Shown: positions 6,038-12,059 of the stretch, piece by piece
Numbering within the stretch: position 1 is the first letter of the stretch
How the letters are laid out: the number at the start of each line of letters is the position of its first letter
Source: Rhizobacter sp.
GTDB taxonomy: Bacteria; Pseudomonadota; Gammaproteobacteria; Burkholderiales; Burkholderiaceae_C
Length of the DNA: 16,104 bases
NCBI GenBank assembly: GCA_025360945.1
Contig: JANYBE010000489.1
Location: 1 to 16,104 of the forward strand
Direction of reading: 5' to 3'
Notes under the pieces: generated by a model
The model's input: only the letters and a program-made list of their open reading frames with translations
Databases searched by the model: none
What the model was told of the DNA's origin: nothing
Made by a program: the position numbers and the translations under genes

Positions 6038-7234
6038 TTAGTAATTCAGGCCCATCGCGGCGCGCACGTCGCGCATCGTTGCGCGCGCCACGCCACGCGC
6101 CCGCTCGGTGCCAACCTCGAGGATCCAGTGCACCTGCTTCGGATTCGCGAGGTATTGCTCGGCGCGTTCGCGCCACGGCGCCTGCTCGCGCTGGATCGCT
6201 TCGATCACCGGCTTCTTGCAATCGAGGCAACCGATGCCGGCGGTGGTGCAACCCTCGCGTGCCCACGCTTGGGTCGACGCGTCCGAATACACCAGATGGA
6301 ACTGCCACACCGGGCAGACATCCGGGTTGCCCGGATCAGTACGGTGCACGCGTGCCGGGTCGGTGGGCATGCGCTTGATCTTGCGCTCGACTTCGGCCGG
6401 CTCCTCGCGCATTGAGATGCCGTTGCCGTAGCTCTTGCTCATCTTCGCGCCGTCCAGGCCGGGTAGCTTCTTCACCTCGGTGTGCAGCGCCTGCGGCTCG
6501 TGCAGGATGGCCTTGCCGGTGCCTCGCAGATAGCCCTCGAGGCGCTCGCGGTCGGAGGCACTGAGCGCGCCGCTGCCGTCGATCAGTGCGCGCGTCTGTG
6601 CCAGAAGCTCCTCGCCGCCGGATTGCTGGAAGGTCTTGCGCGCGGTCTCGAACGCCTTCGCGTCCGTTTTGCTCATCTTCTTCACGACCGCCTTCGCGAG
6701 TTCGTCGAAGTTGGTCTCGCGCCCGTATAGGTGGTTGAAGCGGCGCGCGACTTCGCGCGTCAGCTCGACGTGCGAGGACTGGTCTTCACCGACCGGCACG
6801 AAAGCTGCCTTATAGATCAGGATGTCGGCCGCCTGCAGCAGAGGATAGCCGAGGAAGCCGTAGGTCGCGAGGTCGCGGTCCTTCAGCTTGTCGATCTGGT
6901 CCTTGTAGGTCGGCACGCGCTCGAGCCAGCCCAGCGGCGTGCCCATTGCGAGCAGAGTGAACAGTTCGGCGTGTTCGGGCAGGCGGCTTTGCATGAAGAT
7001 TGTCGCGCGCTCGGGGTCGATGCCAGCGGCGAGCCAGTCGATCACCATGTCGTAGACATAGCGCTCCATCACGCCGCGCTCTTCGTAGTGCGTGGTCAGC
7101 GCGTGCCAGTCGGCGACGAAGTAGAAGCACTCGAAGTCGTCCTGCATGCGCACCCAGTTCTTCAGCGCGCCGTGGTAATGACCGAGGTGCAGGGCGCCGG
7201 TCGGGCGCATTCCGGAGAGGACACGTTGCTTCAT
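6038..7234 (-). CDS. trpS: Tryptophanyl-tRNA synthetase, cysteine-cluster (Fe-S type) form
   Basis: Class I synthetase charging tRNA(Trp) with tryptophan. The 398-residue product has the HIGH motif as HLGH at residues 16-19 and KMSKS at 264-268. The Rossmann-fold features include FVADWHALTTHY, SRLPEHAEL and GYPLLQAADILIYKA. Two features set it apart from the roughly 334-residue E. coli enzyme. There is an insertion of some 70 residues between about 186 and 262. There is also a cysteine set Cys307, Cys329, Cys336 and Cys339 (C-x21-C-x6-C-x2-C), close to the C-x22-C-x6-C-x2-C motif that binds a [4Fe-4S] cluster in Thermotoga maritima TrpRS. It is divergent from purN. No Shine-Dalgarno precedes the ATG; a TACAAT hexamer ends 8 bases upstream. 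Confidence 0.96.
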   Translation of the reverse strand: MKQRVLSGMRPTGALHLGHYHGALKNWVRMQDDFECFYFVADWHALTTHYEERGVMERYVYDMVIDWLAAGIDPERATIFMQSRLPEHAELFTLLAMGTPLGWLERVPTYKDQIDKLKDRDLATYGFLGYPLLQAADILIYKAAFVPVGEDQSSHVELTREVARRFNHLYGRETNFDELAKAVVKKMSKTDAKAFETARKTFQQSGGEELLAQTRALIDGSGALSASDRERLEGYLRGTGKAILHEPQALHTEVKKLPGLDGAKMSKSYGNGISMREEPAEVERKIKRMPTDPARVHRTDPGNPDVCPVWQFHLVYSDASTQAWAREGCTTAGIGCLDCKKPVIEAIQREQAPWRERAEQYLANPKQVHWILEVGTERARGVARATMRDVRAAMGLNY

Positions 7235-7242
7235 GCGGCGGA

Positions 7243-7248
7243 ATTGTA
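7243..7248 (-). promoter_or_regulatory. -10-like hexamer of trpS
   Basis: On the minus strand this reads TACAAT (5 of 6 matches to consensus) and ends 8 bases before the trpS ATG at 7234. Transcription should start about at the start codon, giving a leaderless mRNA. It faces away from the purN hexamer six bases further on. Confidence 0.55.
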
Positions 7249-7254
7249 GGGGGC

Positions 7255-7260
7255 TACACT
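7255..7260 (+). promoter_or_regulatory. -10-like hexamer of purN
   Basis: TACACT (4 of 6 matches) ends 9 bases before the purN GTG at 7270. There is no Shine-Dalgarno at a usable distance, so a leaderless or near-leaderless message is predicted. Confidence 0.5.
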
Positions 7261-7269
7261 GCGCGCCCT

Positions 7270-7896
7270 GTGAAGCGAATCGTCATCCTAATCTCGGGCC
7301 GGGGCTCGAACCTGAAAGCCATCGTGCGCGCCTGCGCGAGCGAGGGCTGGATGGCGCGCGTCGTCGCGGTCGTCAGCAACCGCGCGGACGCGCCAGGGCT
7401 GGAGTTCGCGCGCCAGCACGGCATCGCAAGCGCGGTCGTCGATCACACCGGGTTTGACACGCGCGACTCGTTCGACACCGAGCTTGCGCGGGTGATCGAT
7501 GGCTTCGAGCCCGACGTGATCGCGCTCGCCGGCTTCATGCGCATCCTGACCGACGCATTCGTCGCGCGCTTCGAGGGGCGGTTGATCAACGTGCATCCCT
7601 CGCTGCTGCCGGCGTTCACCGGCTTGCAGACGCACCGCCGCGCCATCGAGGCCGGCTGCAAGCTGGCTGGGGCGACGGTCCACTTCGTCACGCCGACGCT
7701 GGACCACGGCCCAATCATCGCGCAGGCCGTCGTGCCAGTGCTGCCCGACGACACGCCGCACACGCTGTCCGCGCGCGTGCTCGAACGCGAGCATCTGCTG
7801 TATCCGCTCGCGGTGCGTTGGCTCGTGCAAGACCTGCTGATCCGCGACGGCAACGTGGTGACGCATCGGCACGGCGAGTCGCAGCTGCTGCGCTAA
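7270..7896 (+). CDS. purN: Phosphoribosylglycinamide formyltransferase (GART), folate-dependent
   Basis: Transfers the formyl group of 10-formyltetrahydrofolate to GAR, the third step of purine synthesis. The 208-residue product (E. coli PurN 212) begins KRIVILISGRGSNLKAI, with the phosphate-binding GRGSNL at residues 10-15. The catalytic triad is visible as Asn107 and His109 in INVHPSLLPAF and Asp145 in TLDHGPIIAQ. The start is GTG at 7270; the frame is open further upstream but the added residues overlap trpS antisense and are not PurN-like. It diverges from trpS (35 bp gap) and converges on the DUF1345 gene, with the two stop codons sharing the bases CTAA at 7893-7896. Confidence 0.96.
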   Translation: MKRIVILISGRGSNLKAIVRACASEGWMARVVAVVSNRADAPGLEFARQHGIASAVVDHTGFDTRDSFDTELARVIDGFEPDVIALAGFMRILTDAFVARFEGRLINVHPSLLPAFTGLQTHRRAIEAGCKLAGATVHFVTPTLDHGPIIAQAVVPVLPDDTPHTLSARVLEREHLLYPLAVRWLVQDLLIRDGNVVTHRHGESQLLR

Positions 7897-8546
7897 AACA
7901 GGCTCGCCGCGATATTGATCGTGAACGCGAGGATGGTGGTGTTGAAGGCGAACGACAGCACCGACTGCAGCAGTACGAGGCGACGCATCGGCCGGTTCGT
8001 GATCGATACGTCGGCGGTCTGCGAGGCGACCGCGATGGTGAACGCGAAGTACAGGAAGTCGGCGTAGTCGGGCTTGAAGGTCTGGTCAGGTTCGGGGAAC
8101 ATCAACCCGCCGCCGTGAGCGGTGCGGTAGTAGAGGCTGGCGTAGTTGAGCGCGAATAGCGTGGGCAGCAGCAGCCACGAACCGGTGACGGTGGCCAGCG
8201 CGAACAGCACATGCGGCAGCGCATTGTGCGCACCCGGGCTCTTGGCGGCCGCCAACTCGATCACGATCGCGACGATACTGACCACGGCGGCGAGGATCGC
8301 GAGCGTCAGCACCACAGCGGCCCCCTCGGCCTGTTCGATCGCGCTGCGGCGCAGGTGGTCGTGATCGGCCCGCAGCATCATGATCACGATCAGCAGCAAA
8401 AACAGCCAGACGCCGACGTTCCAGCCAAGCAGCGAGCGCGTCACGGAGTGATCGATGCCCGGCGCCAGCAGGGCCACGACGATGCCGATGGCAGCGCAAA
8501 TGAATAGGCGCGGACGCGTCCGGATGTGTCTGACGACGCGGCTCAT
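7893..8546 (-). CDS. DUF1345 family integral membrane protein
   Basis: A 217-residue inner-membrane protein of unknown function. Hydrophobic segments lie near residues 13-30, 38-57, 76-97, 109-131 and 188-214. A further conserved stretch at about 158-180, DYADFLYFAFTIAVASQTAD, is the hallmark I use for the DUF1345 assignment; such DFxYFxFTI segments before the last helix recur in the family. The N-terminus is short and basic (RHIRTRPR), as expected for a cytoplasmic start. It is the second gene of a two-gene unit: its ATG overlaps the DUF1653 stop as ATGA. Its 3' end overlaps purN tail to tail by 4 bases, with no visible terminator between them. Confidence 0.85.
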   Translation of the reverse strand: MSRVVRHIRTRPRLFICAAIGIVVALLAPGIDHSVTRSLLGWNVGVWLFLLLIVIMMLRADHDHLRRSAIEQAEGAAVVLTLAILAAVVSIVAIVIELAAAKSPGAHNALPHVLFALATVTGSWLLLPTLFALNYASLYYRTAHGGGLMFPEPDQTFKPDYADFLYFAFTIAVASQTADVSITNRPMRRLVLLQSVLSFAFNTTILAFTINIAASLF

Positions 8547-8785
8547 GGCGTGTCGATGCGGGTGAAGCGTGGCTGGACGCTACCGGCCATGGCTACGGAT
8601 TCGAAGAACATCGCGTGCGGCCGCACCCACCAGCCGCTCGCGTTGTAGAGCGGTCGATAGACGACCAGCGGTTCGTGGGTCTCGCTGTGGCGGGCGACGG
8701 CGATGACTTCGTATTCACCGCCCTTGTAGTGGCGGTAGCGGCCCAGCGGTGTCGTCGGCAACGGTGGCAGGTCCATGTTTTGCAT
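8543..8785 (-). CDS. DUF1653 domain protein
   Basis: An 80-residue soluble protein that is essentially one DUF1653 domain: GRYRHYKGGEYEVIAVARHS, then EPLVVYRPLYNASGWWVRPH, MFFESV and PRFTRI at the end. The family's biochemical role is unknown. Start codons at 8785 (MQNMDL) and 8776 (MDLPPL) are both possible and neither has a good Shine-Dalgarno. I chose 8785 because a weak TATCCT hexamer (minus strand, 8797-8792) ends six bases before it. It is co-directional and overlapping with the DUF1345 gene, and divergent from rsmB with only 20 bp between start codons. Confidence 0.85.
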   Translation of the reverse strand: MQNMDLPPLPTTPLGRYRHYKGGEYEVIAVARHSETHEPLVVYRPLYNASGWWVRPHAMFFESVAMAGSVQPRFTRIDTP

Positions 8786-8793
8786 GGGCCAAG

Positions 8794-8799
8794 GATAAT
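8794..8799 (+). promoter_or_regulatory. -10-like hexamer of rsmB
   Basis: GATAAT (5 of 6 matches to TATAAT) ends 6 bases before the rsmB ATG at 8806. No Shine-Dalgarno is present, so a leaderless message is predicted. It overlaps by four bases a weaker TATCCT on the minus strand that could serve the DUF1653 gene. Confidence 0.55.
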
Positions 8800-8805
8800 C
8801 CCGCG

Positions 8806-10065
8806 ATGCACCCGAACGCCTTGCTCGAACTCTCGACCGAACTCATCCACCGCGTGTTGCAGCTGCAGCACCCCGCGGACGGCGTCGTCTCCGACTTCTT
8901 TCGCCAGCACCGCACGCTCGGCAGCCGCGAGCGCCACACGCTGGCAGAGACCACCTATGCGGTGCTGCGCCAGCGCCCGCTGTACCAGCACTTGGCGCAG
9001 TCGGGCAAGGGTGAGATGGAGCGGCGTCTGGCGGTCCTTGCGTGGCAGGGCAACGAGGGCTTTCTGCGCGCTGCGCTGAGCGAGACTGAGCAGCAGTGGC
9101 TCGCGCAAGTGAGCACGGTCGATCGCGCGGCGCTGCCCGAGAAGCTGCGCCACAACTTGCCGGAATGGCTGGCGGAAATCCTGCAAGCCGCACACGGCGA
9201 CGAGTTTTGGCCGCTGGTCGAGGCGATGAACAGCGGCGCCGGGCTCGATCTGCGGGTCAACACGTTCAAGGCCAAGCGCGACGATGTGCATGCCGCGTTC
9301 AAGGCTGAAGGCATCGAGGCTGTGCCCACACCGTATTCGCCGCTGGGGCTGCGCGTCCAGGGCAAGCCGGCACTGCACAAGCTCGACGTGTTCATGCGCG
9401 GCGACGTGGAAGTGCAGGACGAAGGCAGTCAGTTGCTCGCGCTGATGGTCGGCGCAAAACGCGGTGAGATGGTTGCCGACTTTTGCGCCGGCGCCGGTGG
9501 CAAAACGCTCGCGCTCGGTGCCGAGATGCGCAACACCGGGCGGCTGTATGCGTTCGATACCTCGGGCCACCGGCTCGCATCGCTGAAGCCGCGGCTCGCA
9601 CGAAGCGGCTTGTCGAACGTCTACCCGGCGCAGATCGCCCACGAGCGCGACGAGCGCATCAAGCGGCTCGCGGGAAAACTTGATCGCGTACTGGTCGATG
9701 CGCCGTGTTCGGGCCTGGGAACACTGCGCCGCAATCCGGATCTGAAATGGCGCCAGTCGCCTCAATCGGTCGAGGAATTGCGCGTCAAGCAGACGGCGAT
9801 CCTGGCCAGCGCCGCGCGCCTGCTCAAGCCAGGCGGCCGGCTGGTCTACGCGACCTGCAGCCTACTCGACGCCGAGAATGAAGAGATCGCGCAGGCCTTC
9901 ACGGTCGAGCGCGAGCGCGATTTCAAGGTTATGCCGGCGCTGGAGGCGCTCGACAGGGCGCATGTGGCACAGGCCAGTACCTTGGTGCGGGGCGATTTCC
10001 TTCGCCTGTGGCCGCATCGTCACGGCACAGATGGATTCTTCGCGGCGGTGTGGGAACGACGCTGA
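8806..10065 (+). CDS. rsmB: 16S rRNA (cytosine-967-C5) methyltransferase
   Basis: SAM-dependent methyltransferase acting on C967 of 16S rRNA. The 419-residue protein (E. coli RsmB 429) has an N-terminal helical NusB-like part (roughly residues 1-135), then a Rossmann methyltransferase domain. SAM-binding motif I is ADFCAGAGGKT at 224-234. The Pro-Cys motif DAPCSGLGTLRRNPDLKW holds Cys301, and the catalytic Cys is Cys351 in VYATCSLLD. The 50-residue spacing between these cysteines equals that of E. coli Cys325 and Cys375. The frame is open to 8749, but the extra residues overlap the DUF1653 gene on the other strand, and MHPNALLELSTELIHRVL is the natural N-terminus. The N-terminal part is somewhat divergent, so another RsmB/NOL1/NOP2 specificity is possible. 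Confidence 0.92.
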   Translation: MHPNALLELSTELIHRVLQLQHPADGVVSDFFRQHRTLGSRERHTLAETTYAVLRQRPLYQHLAQSGKGEMERRLAVLAWQGNEGFLRAALSETEQQWLAQVSTVDRAALPEKLRHNLPEWLAEILQAAHGDEFWPLVEAMNSGAGLDLRVNTFKAKRDDVHAAFKAEGIEAVPTPYSPLGLRVQGKPALHKLDVFMRGDVEVQDEGSQLLALMVGAKRGEMVADFCAGAGGKTLALGAEMRNTGRLYAFDTSGHRLASLKPRLARSGLSNVYPAQIAHERDERIKRLAGKLDRVLVDAPCSGLGTLRRNPDLKWRQSPQSVEELRVKQTAILASAARLLKPGGRLVYATCSLLDAENEEIAQAFTVERERDFKVMPALEALDRAHVAQASTLVRGDFLRLWPHRHGTDGFFAAVWERR

Positions 10066-10087
10066 TGAGCGCAACTTGTCGCCAGAA

Positions 10088-10101
10088 GCCGGCTTGCCGG
10101 C
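10088..10101 (+). terminator. Possible weak terminator after rsmB
   Basis: GCCGG (10088-10092) and CCGGC (10097-10101) can form a 5-bp GC stem with a CTTG loop, followed only by ATTTACT. It lies 23 bases after the rsmB stop. The stem is short and the T run poor, so the call is tentative. Confidence 0.3.
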
Positions 10102-10183
10102 ATTTACTGTCGAGGCTTGAGATGGCGCAAACAGGCGTCATCTATCCCATCATTTCATAGGGCTTTGGGGGCGCCCAGTCCCG

Positions 10184-10189
10184 TACAAT
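10184..10189 (+). promoter_or_regulatory. -10 hexamer of the desaturase gene
   Basis: TACAAT (5 of 6 matches) lies 36 bases before the ATG at 10226. Transcription would start near 10196 and give a leader of about 30 bases that contains the Shine-Dalgarno CAAAGG at 10214-10219. I see no convincing -35. Confidence 0.5.
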
Positions 10190-10225
10190 CTAGGACCTGC
10201 ATGTTTAGCGGGCTCAAAGGTACAA

Positions 10226-11449
10226 ATGGATTCGTTGATGCTGGTTTGGGATGCACTGATCAACCTGCTGGCCAATGGCCTGCTCGGAGCGGCTTGGTGG
10301 CAGGTGCTGCTGTTCGCGCTGGTTGCCACGCACATCACGATCGCGTCGGTCACGATCTTCCTGCACCGCGCGCAGGCGCACCGCGCCCTTGAACTGCACG
10401 CGCTGCCGTCGCACTTTTTTCGGCTCTGGCTGTGGCTGACGACCGGCATGGTGACCAAGGAGTGGACAGCGATCCACCGCAAGCACCACGCCAAATGTGA
10501 AACCGAAGACGACCCGCACAGCCCGCAGACGCGTGGGATCAAGGCGGTGTTGCTGACCGGCAGCGAGATGTACCGCACCGAAGCGAAGAACGCCGAGACG
10601 CTCGAAAAGTTCGGGCATGGCACGCCGGACGACTGGATCGAGCGCAACCTGTACACCCGCTACAGCTGGCAGGGCGTCGGCGTGATGCTGCTGATCGATC
10701 TGGGGCTCTTTGGCGCGATCGGCGCGGCCGTCTGGGCGCTGCAGATGGCGTGGATTCCGATCACCGCCGCGGGCATCATCAACGGCATCGGACACTGGTG
10801 GGGTTACCGCAACTTCGAGGCCGCCGACGCGTCGACCAATATCTCGCCGTGGGGCATCATCATCGGTGGCGAAGAACTGCACAACAACCACCACACCTAT
10901 CCGACATCGGCCAAGCTGTCGGTCAAGCCCTACGAGTTCGATATCGGCTGGGCCTACATCCGTGGCCTTGAGATGCTGGGTTTGGCCAAGGTGCGCAAGA
11001 CGGTGCCGCTGCTTAAGCTCGGTGCGGTCAAGCCGGTCGCCGACGACCAGACGCTCGAGGCGATCATCGCGAACCGCTACGAGGTTATGGCCAAGTACGC
11101 GCGCAATCTGCGTCATGCGGCGCAGGTCGAAATCGAGCGGCTGAAGTCAGAAGGTGCTGCGAGTGCCGGCCGACTGGCAGACATGCAACTGGCCAAGCGC
11201 TGGCTGCATCGCGACGAAGACAAGATCCCGACGGCGGTGAAGGCTCAGGTCGCCCAGGCCGTCGAACACAGCCCGCGGCTGGCCAAATTGGTCTTGATGC
11301 GCGAAGAGCTGCGCTTGCTGTGGACCCGCACCAATGTGTCGGCTGAACAGCTGGTGGTCGACCTGCAGGCTTGGTGCAAGAACGCCGAAGAGAGTGGCAT
11401 TGCGGCGCTGCAAGAGTTCGCGCTGAAGCTGCGCGCCGCCAAGGCCTAG
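10226..11449 (+). CDS. Membrane fatty-acid desaturase (delta-9 / acyl-CoA desaturase family) with long C-terminal extension
   Basis: Di-iron inner-membrane enzyme that introduces a cis double bond into acyl chains. All three histidine boxes are present: HRAQAH (47-52), HRKHH (84-88) and HNNHH (219-223), with the extra conserved GHWWGYRNFE near 190. Hydrophobic segments lie at about 23-46, 64-76, 151-170 and 173-190. The domain resembles bacterial DesA/DesC-type desaturases. At 407 residues it is longer than the catalytic domain requires. From about residue 255 there are some 150 hydrophilic, helix-rich residues (for example AKYARNLRHAAQVEIERLKS and LQAWCKNAEESGIAALQEFA) that I cannot assign. 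The ATG at 10226 has AAAGG (10215-10219) six bases upstream. Substrate (acyl-CoA, acyl-ACP or phospholipid) and position of the double bond cannot be read from the sequence. Confidence 0.9.
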   Translation: MDSLMLVWDALINLLANGLLGAAWWQVLLFALVATHITIASVTIFLHRAQAHRALELHALPSHFFRLWLWLTTGMVTKEWTAIHRKHHAKCETEDDPHSPQTRGIKAVLLTGSEMYRTEAKNAETLEKFGHGTPDDWIERNLYTRYSWQGVGVMLLIDLGLFGAIGAAVWALQMAWIPITAAGIINGIGHWWGYRNFEAADASTNISPWGIIIGGEELHNNHHTYPTSAKLSVKPYEFDIGWAYIRGLEMLGLAKVRKTVPLLKLGAVKPVADDQTLEAIIANRYEVMAKYARNLRHAAQVEIERLKSEGAASAGRLADMQLAKRWLHRDEDKIPTAVKAQVAQAVEHSPRLAKLVLMREELRLLWTRTNVSAEQLVVDLQAWCKNAEESGIAALQEFALKLRAAKA

Positions 11450-11522
11450 TGCCTTCAAAAAGAACGCCTTCGGCAGAAGACGATAGCGGTGCTGCTTTGC
11501 GGCCCCTTGTCTTTTGCGGTCG

Positions 11523-11559
11523 GCAACAAAAAACCCGCCAACGGCGGGTTTTTTGTTGC
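11523..11559. terminator. Strong bidirectional intrinsic terminator
   Basis: A perfect 17-bp inverted repeat with a 3-base AAC loop (11540-11542). The core is CCCGCC / GGCGGG flanked by six A on one side and six T on the other, so either strand presents a GC stem followed by a T tract. It lies between the convergent desaturase and rpmG genes and can end both transcripts. Confidence 0.93.
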
Positions 11560-11576
11560 TCACTCGAAGCGAGTGC

Positions 11577-11744
11577 TTATCTCAGCTTCGTTTCCTTGTA
11601 GGTCACGTGCTTGCGTGCCTTCGGGTCGAACTTGATCATTTCCAGCTTTTCGGGCGTGGTCTTCTTGTTCTTGTCGGTCGTATAGAAGTGACCGGTTCCG
11701 GCGCTGGATTCCAGCTTGATCTTTTCGCGTCCGCCTTTTGCCAT
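11577..11744 (-). CDS. rpmG: Large-subunit ribosomal protein bL33
   Basis: A 55-residue basic protein of the 50S subunit. MAKGGREKIKLESSAGTGHF, then YTTDKNKKTTPEKLEMIKFD and KHVTYKETKLR, match bL33 over its full length. It is the Cys-free form, lacking the zinc-ribbon CxxC pairs, as usual for proteobacterial main copies. The start at 11744 is set by GGAGA (minus strand, 11755-11751) six bases upstream. It lies 11 bases after rpmB, the standard rpmB-rpmG operon, and ends 17 bases before the bidirectional terminator. Confidence 0.97.
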   Translation of the reverse strand: MAKGGREKIKLESSAGTGHFYTTDKNKKTTPEKLEMIKFDPKARKHVTYKETKLR

Positions 11745-11755
11745 GATCGTTCTCC

Positions 11756-11989
11756 TTAGATTTCGCCGCGAGCGCGCAGGTCGACGAGAACCTTCTCGAT
11801 GCCCACCTTGTCGATCAGTCGCAGAGCCGCGTTGGTGATGCGCAGCCGCACCCAGCGGTTTTCGGCCTCGACCCAGAAACGGCGGTACTGCAAATTGGGC
11901 AGGAACCGACGCTTGGTTTTGTTGTTCGCGTGGGAGACATTGTTCCCCACCATCGGGCGCTTGCCCGTGACTTGACAGACGCGTGCCAT
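11756..11989 (-). CDS. rpmB: Large-subunit ribosomal protein bL28
   Basis: A 77-residue basic protein of the 50S subunit. MARVCQVTGKRPMVGNNVSH, NNKTKRRFLPNLQYRRFWVE and the C-terminal LRLIDKVGIEKVLVDLR are characteristic. It keeps a single N-terminal Cys rather than the four-Cys zinc-binding form. The start at 11989 is preceded by GGAGAA (minus strand, 12000-11995). The frame is open upstream to 12157, but that would run into trxB and past the promoter. First gene of the rpmB-rpmG pair. Confidence 0.97.
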   Translation of the reverse strand: MARVCQVTGKRPMVGNNVSHANNKTKRRFLPNLQYRRFWVEAENRWVRLRITNAALRLIDKVGIEKVLVDLRARGEI

Positions 11990-12035
11990 GACGCTTCTCC
12001 AATAAAAATGTGCCTGAATTTCGGCAAAGACTTCG

Positions 12036-12041
12036 ATTATA
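12036..12041 (-). promoter_or_regulatory. -10 hexamer of the rpmB-rpmG operon
   Basis: On the minus strand this is a perfect TATAAT preceded by GGGC. Transcription would start about 40 bases before the rpmB ATG. It lies in the 70-bp gap after trxB. No good -35 is seen at the usual distance, so it may use upstream AT contacts or an activator. Confidence 0.65.
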
Positions 12042-12059
12042 GCCCGATTTTGTCGGCAG

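Noticed and set aside
8593..9765. Minus-strand open frame of about 390 codons across rsmB
   Set aside because: His/Gln/Arg-rich shadow antisense to rsmB. Only its very end resembles a protein and that belongs to the DUF1653 region in another frame.
10201..10225. ATG at 10201 as the desaturase start
   Set aside because: It is in a different frame from the desaturase; the ATG at 10226 has a Shine-Dalgarno and leads straight into the conserved protein.
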